This document shows, in pieces, positions 13,595 to 23,639 of a DNA stretch of 64,000 bases. Made by a program: the position numbers and the translations under genes. This stretch comes from Pogostemon cablin. Its lineage: Eukaryota; Streptophyta; Magnoliopsida; Lamiales; Lamiaceae. The stretch lies in assembly GCA_023678885.1 (NCBI GenBank), contig CM043005.1:10468314-10532313 (forward strand), written 5' to 3'. The notes below the pieces were generated by a model, which was not told the origin of the DNA, ran no database searches, and saw only the letters and a program-made list of their open reading frames with translations. Within the stretch, counting starts at the first letter, position 1, and each line of letters starts with the position of its first letter.

Positions 13595-14985
13595 TGTTGG
13601 ATTGTATACTAAAAGTCTAGCATTTTGTATGAACAATGTTGTAACAATTAATTTGAAATGAGAATCATATGATCAAATGATTGCATCTTATAATTTATTT
13701 ATATGTTCGATGCAATAGTCCACTTACTTTATACTGTAGATAATATGTTGTGCGACAACACACGGAAGATCATATTATCGGTTTCCTTATAAAGCATAAA
13801 CAGATGCTCACAACCGAGATAGACGGGGACTCTCTATTGGGATGGTTGTAGTGTGGTTTGGTATTAGCTTGTCTTGGCTATAGAATCGCATTAGTGCACT
13901 TGTGTGTATTGAGCACGATCGCTTGAGATCGTTCAACTTATACTGACTTATAGGAGAACTTGATCTCAGTTATTATGGAAGTTCATGCTCTTAATCCCTA
14001 TACAATAACCTCGACATGTAGGGCAGTATGTATTTCTTTGATTCATCAATGGGTGAGATTTATATGTAATTAAATCAACAAACTCGATGAGTTGGGAAGT
14101 AGTACTGTCTCTATGGTGTGCTGTTGATTGTAGAAGGAATCCGTGTCCGTCATAGGTTGATGATGTCCCCTTGAGGAGCTCATAAGGATTATCATGTAAA
14201 TCCTGCAGGTGGAATTTATTCCAGCATGATAATGAGGTTGAGTGGTACTACTCTTGGATGAGATATTAATTAATTGAGTTGTCAGTAACTTAAATTAATT
14301 AATGGACATTGTATATCTTAAACATGGGGAGACTAACGGGCTCATAATAAGAAGGAGCCCAAAACGTAATTTTGGGATTGGAAAGGCAGTGCAGTAATAA
14401 TATTTTAGTGGAATATATTATTATTATTGGACTTAAGTATAAGCTTTGGGCTAAGCTTGGATACTTAAGCCCAATGGAGGCCCAATCCAATTTCTCCTCC
14501 TGGTTCCTGCTGTAGCCCATGTATATAAGTCACCTCAGATTATCTGGAATCCTAATCTAATCTAACTGATTATTCACGTGTGATGAGGGTTGAGAGCAGA
14601 TTGAGGAGGTCTCGTAGATCGTCACCCACACGACGTCGAGATCGGACTTGGGACATACGGCAGAAGATCAGAAGGTAGTTTGTTGCTGCTGTCCGCGACC
14701 TTGCGAAATTTGTATAAATTCGTACACTGCTCAGAATTTGATGATCAATATACTGACGGAAAGCCGTCGAAGAGAGAATTGTCTGAACGCAAAGATCACT
14801 CAATTCTGATATCAGACGAGGAAGTTATGGCCATTCTCGTGGGACTGCACAGGCTGCCTGCGAGAATCAATCTTCATCAACATACCCTGTGAACGGTAAT
14901 CGTTTCTATGATTTATTACTTCTGCTGTGATAGAAACGTATGTATCCTAACGGGTCATGTTAGCCAAACGATCCAAGTGCCAACA
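13595..14985 (+). mobile_element. solo LTR of the same Ty1/copia family as the element at 19594
   Basis: This 1,391-bp LTR begins TGTTGG and ends CCAACA, a perfect 6-bp terminal inverted repeat. It is flanked by CTATA on both sides, and the satellite resumes in phase after it. It aligns along its whole length with the LTRs at 19594-20994 and 26492-27830, and it keeps a stretch that the latter has lost. No internal sequence is present, so the element was probably reduced by recombination between its two LTRs. A TATA box (TATATAAG) lies at 14522-14529 and a CACGTG motif near 14576. Short open frames at 14299-14892 (both strands) lie wholly inside the LTR and are not genes. Confidence 0.95.
14522..14529 (+). 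promoter_or_regulatory. LTR TATA box (solo LTR)
   Basis: TATATAAG lies at the same place in all three LTR copies, about two thirds of the way along, where the U3 promoter is expected. Confidence 0.6.
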
Positions 14986-14990
14986 CTATA
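14986..14990. other. target-site duplication (right) of solo LTR, CTATA
   Basis: CTATA follows ...GCCAACA and matches 13590-13594 exactly. Confidence 0.95.
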
Positions 14991-15110
14991 TTCTCGTGGC
15001 TAATAACTAATTTGACCATAAAAATGGCAAGAAAATGCTCACTTCTAGGAGTTATTGACCAGGCTCACGGAGTAGAATAAGCTCTGCACTTTGACTTTTT
15101 AGTGACTCTA

Positions 15111-16936
15111 TGGCGTAAGATTCCTATCATTTTAATAATCTATAAACATGTTCTATAAATATATTCTAATGTCTAATAACTAATTTGACCATAAAAATGT
15201 CAAGAAAATGCTCACTTCAAGGAGTTCTTGACCTGACTCAGGGAGTAGAATAAGCTCTGCACTTTGACTTTTCAGTGACTTTATAGCTCAAGCTTCCTTG
15301 CATTTTTATACTCTGAAAACATGTTCTTCAACTATATTTTCATGTATAATAACTAATTTGACCATAAAAATCGTAAGAAAATGCTCACTTCCAGGAGTCC
15401 TTGACCTGGCTCACGGAGTAGAATCAGCTCTGCATTTTGACTTTTCAGTGACTCTATGGCATAAGGTTCCTTGCATTTTTATACTCTGAAAACGTTATCT
15501 CCAACTATATTATTGTGTCTAATAACTAATTTGACAATAAAATGGCAAGAAAATGCTCACTTCTAAGAGTTCTTGACCTGGCTCACCGAGTAGAATTAGT
15601 TTTGCATTTTGACTTTTTAGTGACTCTATGGTGCAAGCTTCCTAACATTTTTATACTCTGAATACATGTTCTCCAACTATGTTATCATGTCAAATAACTA
15701 ATTTCACCATAAAATTAGCAAGAAAATGTTCACTTTAAATATTTCTTGACCTGGCTCACATAGTACAATTAGCTCTGCAATGTGAGTTTTTAGTGACTCT
15801 ATGGTGCAAGCTTCGTAGCAGTTATATACTCTGAAAACACGTTATCCAACTATATTTGCATGTTTAATAACTAATTTGACCAGGCTTGCAGAGTAGAATA
15901 ACCTATGCACTGTGAGCTTTTAGTGACTCAATGGTGCAAGCTTTCTAGCATTTTTATAGTATAAAAACATGTTCACCAACTATGTCACGTGTCTAATAAC
16001 TAATTTGACCATAAATGGCAAGAAAATGCTCACTTCAAGGAGTTCTTGACATGGCTCAGGGAGTATAATCAACTCTGCACTTTGACTTTTTAATGACTCT
16101 ATGGCGCTAGGTTCCTAGCATTTTATACTCTGAAAACATGTTTTCTAACTATATTCTAATGTATAATAACTAATTTGACCATAAAAATTGTAAGAAAATG
16201 CTCACTTCATGGAGTTCTTGACCAGTCTCACAAAGTAGAATCAGCTCTGCACTTTGAGTTTTAAGTAACTCTATGGCACAAACTTCCTAGCATTTTTATA
16301 CTCTGGAAACATGTTCTCCAACTATATATTCATGACTAATAACTAATTTGACCATCAATATGGTAAGAAAATGCTCACTTAAGGGAGTTCTTGACCTGGC
16401 TCAGTGAGTAGAATCAGCTCATCACTTTGACTTTTTAGTGACTCTGTGGCAAAGGCTTCCTAGCATTTTTATACTTTGAAAACATGTTCTTCAACTATAT
16501 TCTCATGTAGGATAACTAATTTGACCATAACGATGGTAAGAAAATGCTCACTTCAAGGAGTTCTTGACCTGACTCATGAAGTAGAATCATCTCTACACTT
16601 TAACTTTTTAGTGACTCTATGGCTCATGGTTCCTGGTATTTTTATACTCTGAAAACATGTTCTCCAACTATATTCTCATGTCTAATAACTAATTTGACCA
16701 TAAAAATGGCAAGACAATGCTCACTTCTAGGTGTTCTTGACCTTGGTCACGGAGTAGAATAATCTCTGCACTTTCGCTTTTTAGTGACTCAATGTCGCAA
16801 ACTGCCTAACATTTTTATACACTGAAAATATATTCTCCAACTATATTCTCATGTCTAATAACTAATTTGACCATAAAAATGGCAAGAAAATGCTCATTTC
16901 AAGGAGTTCTTGACCAGGCTCACGGAGTAAAATCAT
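15111..16936 (+). repeat. divergent satellite monomers at the inner edge of the plus-oriented array
   Basis: About ten and a half poorly matched monomers with many private substitutions and no visible higher-order period. Near 15876-15881 a monomer is shortened: TAATTTGACC joins directly to AGGCTTGCAGAG, removing the stretch between two TTGACC words. The array stops abruptly after GGAGTAAAATCA at 16936. Confidence 0.85.
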
Positions 16937-17374
16937 ATATATTATTAAAATTTTATTTTAAACTGGTGTAGAGTATAAATTTTTTTTATTTTTTATTACA
17001 TCATCACATTACATTATATATATATATATGCATATAATTTATTTAATTTCTCAAAATTACACATTAAGAATAAATAAAAAATTCTATGTCTGCAGAGTGT
17101 TTACCAACTAATAGTAAAAAAGTAAATAATCACGTCCACCATAAATTATTATTAATACTAAAAAAATATTTTAATTAAAAAGAAAACTCTATATATGCTA
17201 ATGTATTGAAAAAGTAGATTTCCACAATTACAACGTTCATGGGGCACGTGGGTGATTTTTTTATTATTTTTATTGATATTCATGGGCGAAGGCTTATTGA
17301 TGTTTATTATTTTTCTCTCAGCGGACATCCTTGAATCTTTATATTATATAATAAAGGGTGTAGATTAATATTGT
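16937..17374. other. AT-rich non-satellite spacer at the point where satellite orientation reverses
   Basis: About 438 bp with no similarity to the monomer. It has AT-rich runs (including an (AT)n tract near 17016-17030), a CACGTG at 17245-17250 and an end reading TATATTATATAATAAAGGG. No coding frame, no clear terminal inverted repeat and no target duplication can be seen. It may be a small non-autonomous element, or filler DNA at an inversion breakpoint. Confidence 0.8.
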
Positions 17375-19593
17375 CCTTGAACATGGGGTCACTAAAAAGT
17401 CAAAGTGTAAGTCATATTCTATTCTGTGATTCAAGTCAAGAAGTCATTGAAATGAGCATTTTCTTTCCATTTTTATGGCCAAATTAGTTAATAGACTTGC
17501 TTATATTGTTGGATAACATGTTTTTAGAGTATATAAATGCTACAAAACTTGCACCATAGAGTCACTAAAAACTCATAGTGCAAAGCTTATTCTACTCCAT
17601 GAGCCAGGTCAAGAACTCCTTGAAGTGAGCATTTTCTTGCCATTTTATGGTCAAATTAGTTCTCACACATGACAATATATTTGGAGAATATATTTTCAGA
17701 GTATCAAAATGCTAGAAAGCTTGTGCAATAGAGTCACTAAATAGTTAAAGTGCAGAGCTGATTCTACTCCGTTAGCCAGAAGTCCTTGAAGTGAGCATTT
17801 TATTTCCTTTTTATGGACAAATTAGTTATTAGTCTTGCTAATATTGTTAGATAACATATTTTTAGAGTATATAACTTCTATGAAGCTTGTTCCATAGAGT
17901 CATTAAAAACTCACAGAGCTGAGCTGATTCTACTCCGTGAGCCAGGAGAAGAACTCCTTGAAGTGAGCATTTTCTTGCCATTTCTATTATCAAATTAGTT
18001 ATTAGACATGAGAATATAGCTGGAGAACATGTAATCATAGTATAAAAATGCTAGGAAGCTTGTGCCATAGAGCCACTAAAAAGTCAAAGTGCAGTGTTGA
18101 TTCTATTCCGTGAGCCATTTTCTTGGAATTTCTATGGTCAAATTAATTATTAGACATGAGAATATTGTTGGAGAACATGTTTGCAGAGTATAAAAATTTT
18201 AGGAAGCTTGCATAATAGAGTAACTAAAAAGTTAAAGTGTATAGTTTATTCTATTTCGAGAGCCAAGTCTAGAATTATTTCAACTGAGCATTTTCTTGTC
18301 ATTTAATTGTCAAATTAGTTCTGAGAAATGAGAATATTGTTGGAGAACACATTTTTAAAGTATCAAAATTCTATGAAACTTGCGCTATAAAATCACTAAA
18401 AAGTCAAAGTGCAGAGCTGATTCAACACCATGAGCCAGAAGTCCATGAAGTGAGCATTTTCTTTCCATTTTTACGGCCAAATTAGTTATAAGACTTGCGA
18501 ATATTGTTGGATCACATGTTTTTAGAGTATATAACTGCTACACAGCTTGCACCATAGAGTCACTAAAAAGTCACAGTGCAGAGTTGATTCTACTTCGTGA
18601 GCCAGATTAAGAACTACTTGAAGTTAGCATTTTCTTGAAATTTTTATGGTTAAATTAGTTATTAGACATGAGAATATAGTTGAAGAACATGTTTTCATAG
18701 TTTAAAAATGCTAGGAAGTTTGCGTCATAGAGTCACTAAAAAGTCAAAGTGCAGAGCTGATTCTACTCCGTTAGCTGTTTTCTTGCCATTTTTGTAGTCA
18801 AATTAGTTATTAGACATGAGAATTATGTTGTAAAACATGTTTTCAGAGTATAAAAATTCTATAAGCTTGCATAATAGAGTAACTAAAAAGTCAAAGTGCA
18901 GAGTTGATTCTATTTTGTGAGCCAAGTCTAAAACTACTTAAAGTGAGCAATTTCTTGCCATTTTTTATGGCTAAATTAGTTCTCACACATGAGAATATAG
19001 TTAGAGAACTTATTTTCAGAGTATCAAAATGCTAGGGAGCTTACGCCATAGAGTCACTAAAAAGTCAAAGTGCAGAGCTGATTCTACTACGTGAGCAAGA
19101 AGTCCTTGAAGTGAGCATTTTATTTCCCTTTTTAATGAAAAATTAGTTATTAGTCTTGCTAATATTGTTGGATAACAAGTTTTTAGGGTATATAACTGCT
19201 ATGAAGCTTGTTCCATAGAGTCATTAAAAACTCACAGTGCAGAGCTGATTCTACTCTGTGAACCATGTCAAGAACTCCTTGAAGTGAGCATTTTCTTGCC
19301 ATTTTTATTGTCAAATTAGTATTAAGACATGAGAATATAGTTGGAGAATTTGTTTTCAGAGTAAAAAAAGGCTTGGAAGCTAGTACCACAGAGTCACTAT
19401 AAAGTCAAAGTGTAGAGCTGATTCTACTACATGAGACAGGTCAAGAACTCCTAGAAGTGAGCATTTCTTGTCATTTTTATAGTCAAATTAGTTATTAGAC
19501 ATAAGAATATAGTTGGAGAACATGTTTTTAGAGTATAAAAATGATAGGAAGCTTGCACCATAGAGTCACTAAAAAGTCAAAGTATAAGGCATA
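17375..19593 (-). repeat. older higher-order unit of about 2,177 bp (13 monomers), left of the copia element
   Basis: The word CATATTCTATTCTGTGATTC after a TAAG(T/G) box lies at about 17411. Its counterpart is the monomer cut by the copia insertion at 19588/27831. The unit between them holds 13 monomers, several shortened by loss of a box of about 25 bp (for example near 18110 and 18776). The order of variants resembles that at 27831-29266, so an older, diverged relative of the core repeat flanks it. The frame at 19183-19389 is a satellite by-product. Confidence 0.75.
19589..19593. other. target-site duplication (left) of copia element, GCATA
   Basis: GCATA precedes TGTTGGATTG and recurs at 27831-27835 after ...CGCCATCA. 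Both belong to the satellite box TAAGGCATATTCTATT, so the insertion interrupts one monomer. Confidence 0.96.
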
Positions 19594-20994
19594 TGTTGGA
19601 TTGTATACTAAAAGTCTAGCTTTTTGTATGAACAATGTTATAACAATTAATTTGAAATGAGAATCATATAATCAAATGATTGCATCTTATAATTTATTTA
19701 TATGTTCGATGCAATAGTCCACTTACTTTATACTGTAGATAATATGTTGTGCGACAACACGCGGAAGATCATATTATCGGTTTCCTTATAAAGTATAAAT
19801 AGATGCTCACAACCGAGATAGACGGGGACTCTCTATCGGGATGGTTGTAGTATGGTTTGGTATTAGCTTGTCTTGGCTATAGAATCACATTAGTGCACTT
19901 GTGTGTATTGAGCAGGACCGCTTGAGATCGTTCGACTTAAACTGACTTATAGGAGAACTTGATCTAAGTTATTATGGAAGTTCATGCTCTTAATCCTTAT
20001 ACAATAACATCGACATGTAGGGCAGTATGTATTTCTTTGATTCATCAATGGGTGAGGTTTACATGTTATTAAATCAACAAACTCGATGAGTTGGGAAGTA
20101 GTGCTGTCTCTATGGTGTTCTGTTGATTGTAGAAGGAATCCGTGTCCGTCATAGGTTGATGATGTCCCCTTGAGGAGCTCATAAGGATTATCATGTAAAT
20201 CCTGCAGGTGAAATTTATTTCGGCATGATAATGAGGTTGAGTGGTACTACTCTTGGATGAGATATTAATTAATTGAGTTGTCAGTAACTTAAATTAATTA
20301 ATGGACATTGTATATCTTAAACATGGGGAGACTAACGGGCTCATAATAAGAAGGAGCCCAAAACGTAATTTTGGCATTGGTACGGTAGTACAATAATAAT
20401 ATTTTAGTGGAATAAATTATTATTATTGGACTTAAGTATAAGCTTTGGGCTAAGCTTGGATACTTAAGCCAAATGGAGGCCCAACCCAATTTCTCCTCCT
20501 GGTCCCTGCTGTAGCCCATGTATATAAGTCACCTTAGCTTATCTAGAACCCTAATATAATCTAATCTAACTGATTATTCACGTGTGATGAGGGTTGAGAG
20601 CAGATTGAGGAGGTATGGTAGATCGTCGTCCACACGACGTCGAGATCCGACTTGGGACATACAGCAGAAGACCGGAAGGTCGTTTGCTGCTGCAGTTCGT
20701 CATGTTTCAAAATTCATATAAAATCATACTGTTCTGTAATTTTAATGTATTATATACTGACGGAAAGCTGTCGAAGAAAGGATCGTTTGAACGTAAAGAT
20801 CACTCAATTCCGACTTCAGACGAGGAAGTTATCGCCATTCTCGTCGGACTGCGCAGGCTGCCTGCGAGAATCAATCTTCATCAACATACCCTGGTGAACG
20901 GTAATCGTTTCTATGATTTATTGCTTCCGCTGTGATATTAGAAACGCATGGTATCCTAACGGGTCACGTTAACCAAACGATCCAAGCGCCATCA
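19594..20994 (+). repeat. 5' LTR of the copia element (1,401 bp)
   Basis: It begins TGTTGGATTGTATACTAAAAG and ends GATCCAAGCGCCATCA just before the primer site. Compared with the 3' LTR it keeps three segments of 3, 7 and 52 bp that the solo LTR also has, so it is closer to the ancestral length. It contains TATATAAG at 20521-20528 and a CACGTG at 20579-20584, which reads AACGTG in the 3' LTR. Open frames at 20298-20935 lie within the LTR and are not separate genes. Confidence 0.96.
20521..20528 (+). promoter_or_regulatory. LTR TATA box (5' LTR)
   Basis: TATATAAG follows GTAGCCCATG and is conserved in all three LTRs (14522, 20521, 27409). It would start the genomic transcript some 30 bp downstream. 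Placement is inferred. Confidence 0.6.
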
Positions 20995-20996
20995 AT

Positions 20997-21008
20997 TGGT
21001 ATCAGAGC
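20997..21008 (+). other. primer binding site, initiator methionine tRNA
   Basis: TGGTATCAGAGC lies two bases after the 5' LTR. It matches the 3' end of plant initiator Met-tRNA and is the standard primer site of plant copia elements. It is intact. Confidence 0.95.
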
Positions 21009-21630
21009 GAGGTTTCGTGGTGAAGCGTGACACGTTAGGCTATGGTTTATGTGATTAATTTTTCGAAATTAGGATCGCATGTTTAGGGTTTTGGTTTTAC
21101 TGCGCAAACCATGTATATCCCTATGTGAAATATACCCTATATCATATCTGTTCGTTGATGGTTGTGTGTGAGAGGATTCGACGAAAACTGTCCGTCAATT
21201 TCACATGGAAGGAAGAAATTGAGAGAAAATCCAGCGCAGTGATATTACGGAGGCAATAACTGGAGTTTCAACCGTCGGATCAGACTGATTTTTGGTCATC
21301 ACGTTCGGATTTTTTGGATGTACATTCTTAACGGTGAAGATCGTATTTGGAGCTTTGTGTTGTCAGGAATACGCCGAAAACAGAAGCAGTTTTTTGGGCG
21401 ATTCTGTTCTGCGCAGTCGAGGGAAAAGAACTGTTTCTCACAATCTAACCGTTGGATCGACCTGTAATTTGGACAGCATGTTCAAAACTCACAGCCGTAG
21501 ATTCTGGACGGTGGAGATTGGATTACCAGGTTCTTATAGTTGCGAACCCTGAACGACAGTTGGTGTAGTTTTATGTTACGCGTTGGGCTGAACTTGGTTC
21601 CGTGCAAGTAGGCCCTTGGACGAGCGACAG
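21009..21630 (+). other. copia leader, first part, no recognisable gene
   Basis: Sequence between the primer site and the minisatellite. A frame at 21292-21552 (86 codons) contains nothing recognisable, and I treat it as chance. Words such as ACCGTCGGATC and ACCGTTGGATC recur near 21270 and 21449, suggesting weak internal repetition. Confidence 0.6.
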
Positions 21631-22030
21631 TTCGAGCAGATTTTCATCAGGTTCGATTGGTCTGCATCAGGTTCGTTTGATACTACACCAGGTTCGAGCA
21701 GATTTGCATCAGGTTCGATTGGTCTGCATCAAGTTCGATCGATGCTGCACCAGGTTCGAGCAGATTTGCATCAGGTTCGATTGGTCTGCACCAGGTTCGA
21801 GCGGGTCTGCATCAGGTTTGATTGGTATGTATCAGGTTTGATCGATGCTGCACCAGGTTCGAGCAGGTCTGCATCAGGTTCGATTGGTCTGCATCAGGTT
21901 CGATCAATGCTGCACCAGGTTCGAGCGGATTCACATCAGGTTCGATTGGTCTGCATCAGGTTTGATCGACTCTGCACCAGGTTCGAGCGGGTTTGCATCA
22001 AGTTTGGCTGGTCTGCATCAGGTTCCGCGT
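21630..22030 (+). repeat. 20/21-bp minisatellite in the copia leader
   Basis: About twenty copies of a unit like GCATCAGGTTCGATTGGTCT alternate with GCACCAGGTTCGAGC and CATCAGGTTCGATCGATGCT variants. Three units (20+21+21 bp) form a supra-unit of about 62 bp seen several times. The unit lacks stop codons, so overlapping open frames appear (21602-21841, 21616-22032, 21845-22120). Because 62 is not a multiple of three these frames drift through the repeat and are unlikely to be coding. It sits where other copia elements have leader or early gag. Confidence 0.9.
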
Positions 22031-22119
22031 GAGTCTTCACAATATGATTGGGTAGGGTGCCAGAGTGGTGGAGCAGGCTGCTGGGAGGTCGATCCCCATC
22101 GCAGTTGCCCGCATTCGTG

Positions 22120-22440
22120 ATTGGTGGCGAACAATATAATTCGTTGTTATATAACTATTATAATTGATTTATGAATTGATTATTGTTATATATGTATGCA
22201 TGATTCTCTATGATTTATTGCCTTAAATAGAAGCATGCTAGATTGCGTATTATATTTGGTATATTATATGCATGTATGATGGAGTGTTGATCAAGTCAAC
22301 TTATTTTTGACAATTTATTTCCTTATATATAACTGATATAATTGTTTTATTGGTCAATTATTGTTATATATTTGGAAGTATAAGCATGCTAGGTTGCATA
22401 TTTTATTCTGAAATATTATATGCATGTAAAAACCCTCGGT
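22120..22440 (+). repeat. degenerate tandem duplication of about 170 bp in the copia leader
   Basis: Two AT-rich blocks share the order ATAACT(A/G)..TATAATTG, TTATTGTTATATAT, AAGCATGCTAG(A/G)TTGC and ATATTATATGCATGTA. The first covers about 22145-22275 and the second about 22325-22427. No coding potential is seen. Confidence 0.7.
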
Positions 22441-22499
22441 CTTAAATAACTAAGTGGGAGAGGGGATTGGTAATTAATTCCCACGGCCTCCATTATTAG

Positions 22500-22720
22500 T
22501 TTGTAAGTGATGTGAGTAAACTTGCGCGTTGGCAATAGAGCCTTCCTCCCTAACGGATGAGTTTATTCACCGATCACTGGTACAAACTTCTCTAAATAAT
22601 TATTGTTTGTAATGTGATACATATGGACTTGCGCGTTGGCTATAGTGCCTTCCTCCCTAACGGATGAGCTTATATGCGGTTCACTAGTACAAACTTATAT
22701 AATTGATGGTTGTAGAAAAT
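22500..22720 (+). repeat. 107-bp tandem duplication in the copia leader
   Basis: CTTGCGCGTTGGC(A/T)ATAG occurs at 22521 and 22628, each followed by GCCTTCCTCCCTAACGGATG and, later, (C/T)ACT(G/A)GTACAAACTT. A weaker third version (CCTCCCCAACGGAGTCAC) follows near 22822. This belongs to the non-coding leader. Confidence 0.8.
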
Positions 22721-23229
22721 TATCTGAGCGCGTGTGTACTTCTCCAACAGTAAGGCACATAAGCTTGGGCAGCGGACTTGGAATCAAATAATGGTTCACA
22801 CTTAGATGTAAATAATTAGTATCCTCCCCAACGGAGTCACTGCTATTATTTGCATGGCTAAAGAGGAACCGACTATTAATTATTTTATCATGAAGTTAGG
22901 TTGACAAATGAAATTAATGGGTAAAACCTTCTCTTGTAAATGTTCGGGTTTGTAAACGTCCACACTAACGTGGCTTGCAGACTCACGGTGCTTGAGATGT
23001 CGGTGAGTTTTATTTTTATATTGTTTTGAGGGAATCAATATAAAAGGATAAAATTCGAAGTTTTGATCGGTAAATTAATTTATGATTCTCTGATTTTCAA
23101 ATGGTTTTATCTCACATATTATTAACTAAAAGAAATTATATTTACTTGTCCAAATTAGATGATTAGAAAAGAATCTTGGTTTTGAATTTTACTGCTTAAG
23201 AAAATACATGTGTGTTCTCTCAAAGGACG
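22721..23229 (+). other. copia leader, last part, nothing recognised
   Basis: AT-rich sequence between the tandem duplications and the first gag-like trace. I see no gene, promoter or further repeat apart from the CCTCCCCAACGG echo near 22822. Confidence 0.5.
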
Positions 23230-23560
23230 TCTCATGATGCCTATTAAAGACTCTAGTGAAGAGATGAGAGGTTCATAGAAATATGATGGTCTCATGTAAC
23301 TCTTCGGATACTTGAGTAAGTTAAAAGGCAGAAGATCATGATTTAATTTGATGAATGAATTGGGAAAGCATGGAGTATAAATTGAAGGGAAACCTAGATC
23401 AATTTAATTCTCCGTGAATTGCCTAGATGTTTTTGAGTAAGTTCCACCTGAATTACAATAGGATGTATATGGTGGAAAACTTCTGGCAAAACATGTGGCA
23501 AAGGAAAGCCATTTTAATCATAATGTGAACAAGTTTTATATCTTATTCACTAGTTGTTTA
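23230..23560 (+). pseudogene. copia gag remnant
   Basis: Very decayed. Around 23407-23480 a frame broken by a stop reads SKFHLNYNRM, similar to the conserved 'QFxLNYNMNK' patch of plant copia gag. No CCHC zinc knuckle can be found before the protease region. The call rests on this short patch and on position between leader and pol. Confidence 0.4.
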
Positions 23561-23639
23561 AATATGATTAGTGATGACATTTACTGACACGAAGTGTGTA
23601 GATACTTGAATCACTAAATGTTTATTACTAAGTGAGGAT

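Larger units (their letters stand above)
11297..15110 (+). repeat. 7-monomer tandem duplication, 1,209 bp per copy, second copy split by a solo LTR
   Basis: TGGCGTAAGATTCCTAT occurs at 11297, 12506 and 15111. The first spacing is 1,209 bp (seven monomers). The second is 2,605 bp, which equals 1,209 plus the 1,391-bp LTR and its 5-bp duplicated target. The two copies match closely, including rare variants such as TGGTGCAAACTTCATTGCA and AAAAAAATGTTCTCCAACCAT. The LTR is present only in the second copy, so it arrived after the duplication. Confidence 0.92.
1671..16936 (+). repeat. tandem satellite array, about 173-bp monomer, plus orientation (interrupted by solo LTR)
   Basis: Head-to-tail monomers recur at 173-bp spacing: successive TGGCGCA-equivalent sites lie at 3181, 3354, 3527, 3700, 3873 and 4046. 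Each monomer carries recognisable boxes in order: GAGTTCTTGACCTGGCTCA, GGAGTAGAATCAGCTCTGCA, CTTTGACTTTT, GTGACTCTATGGCGCAAG, TATACTCTGAAAACATGTTC, CCAACTATATTCTCATG, TAATAACTAATTTGACCATA and AAGAAAATGCTCACTT. The strand label is arbitrary. The monomer length is close to a nucleosome repeat and typical of plant centromeric satellites; centromere function is inferred only. The period is not a multiple of three, so frames shift between monomers and the 60-70 codon frames inside are by-products. The solo LTR at 13595-14985 splits one monomer. Confidence 0.97.

Noticed and set aside
14299..14892. Open frames in the LTRs (14299-14892, 20298-20935, 27454-27808)
   Set aside because: They are shared among LTR copies with indels that break frame, lie on both strands, and show no known domain.
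15000..19590. A perfect large palindrome centred on the strand switch
   Set aside because: Left and right monomers nearest the spacer are different variants and the breakpoints are out of register, so the arms are only related, not mirror copies.
21630..22030. Regular short repeats that might suggest a CRISPR array
   Set aside because: There are no unique spacers, the units abut directly, no cas genes are present, and the context is a plant retrotransposon.
21602..22120. Open frames of 79-138 codons rich in repeated 'HQVRLVCIRFD'-like words
   Set aside because: They come from a stop-free 20/21-bp minisatellite, are open in more than one phase at once, and drift in frame.
22721..23229. Host gene fragment captured by the copia leader
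   Set aside because: No exon-like frame or known motif is visible; the extra leader length is explained largely by tandem repeats.
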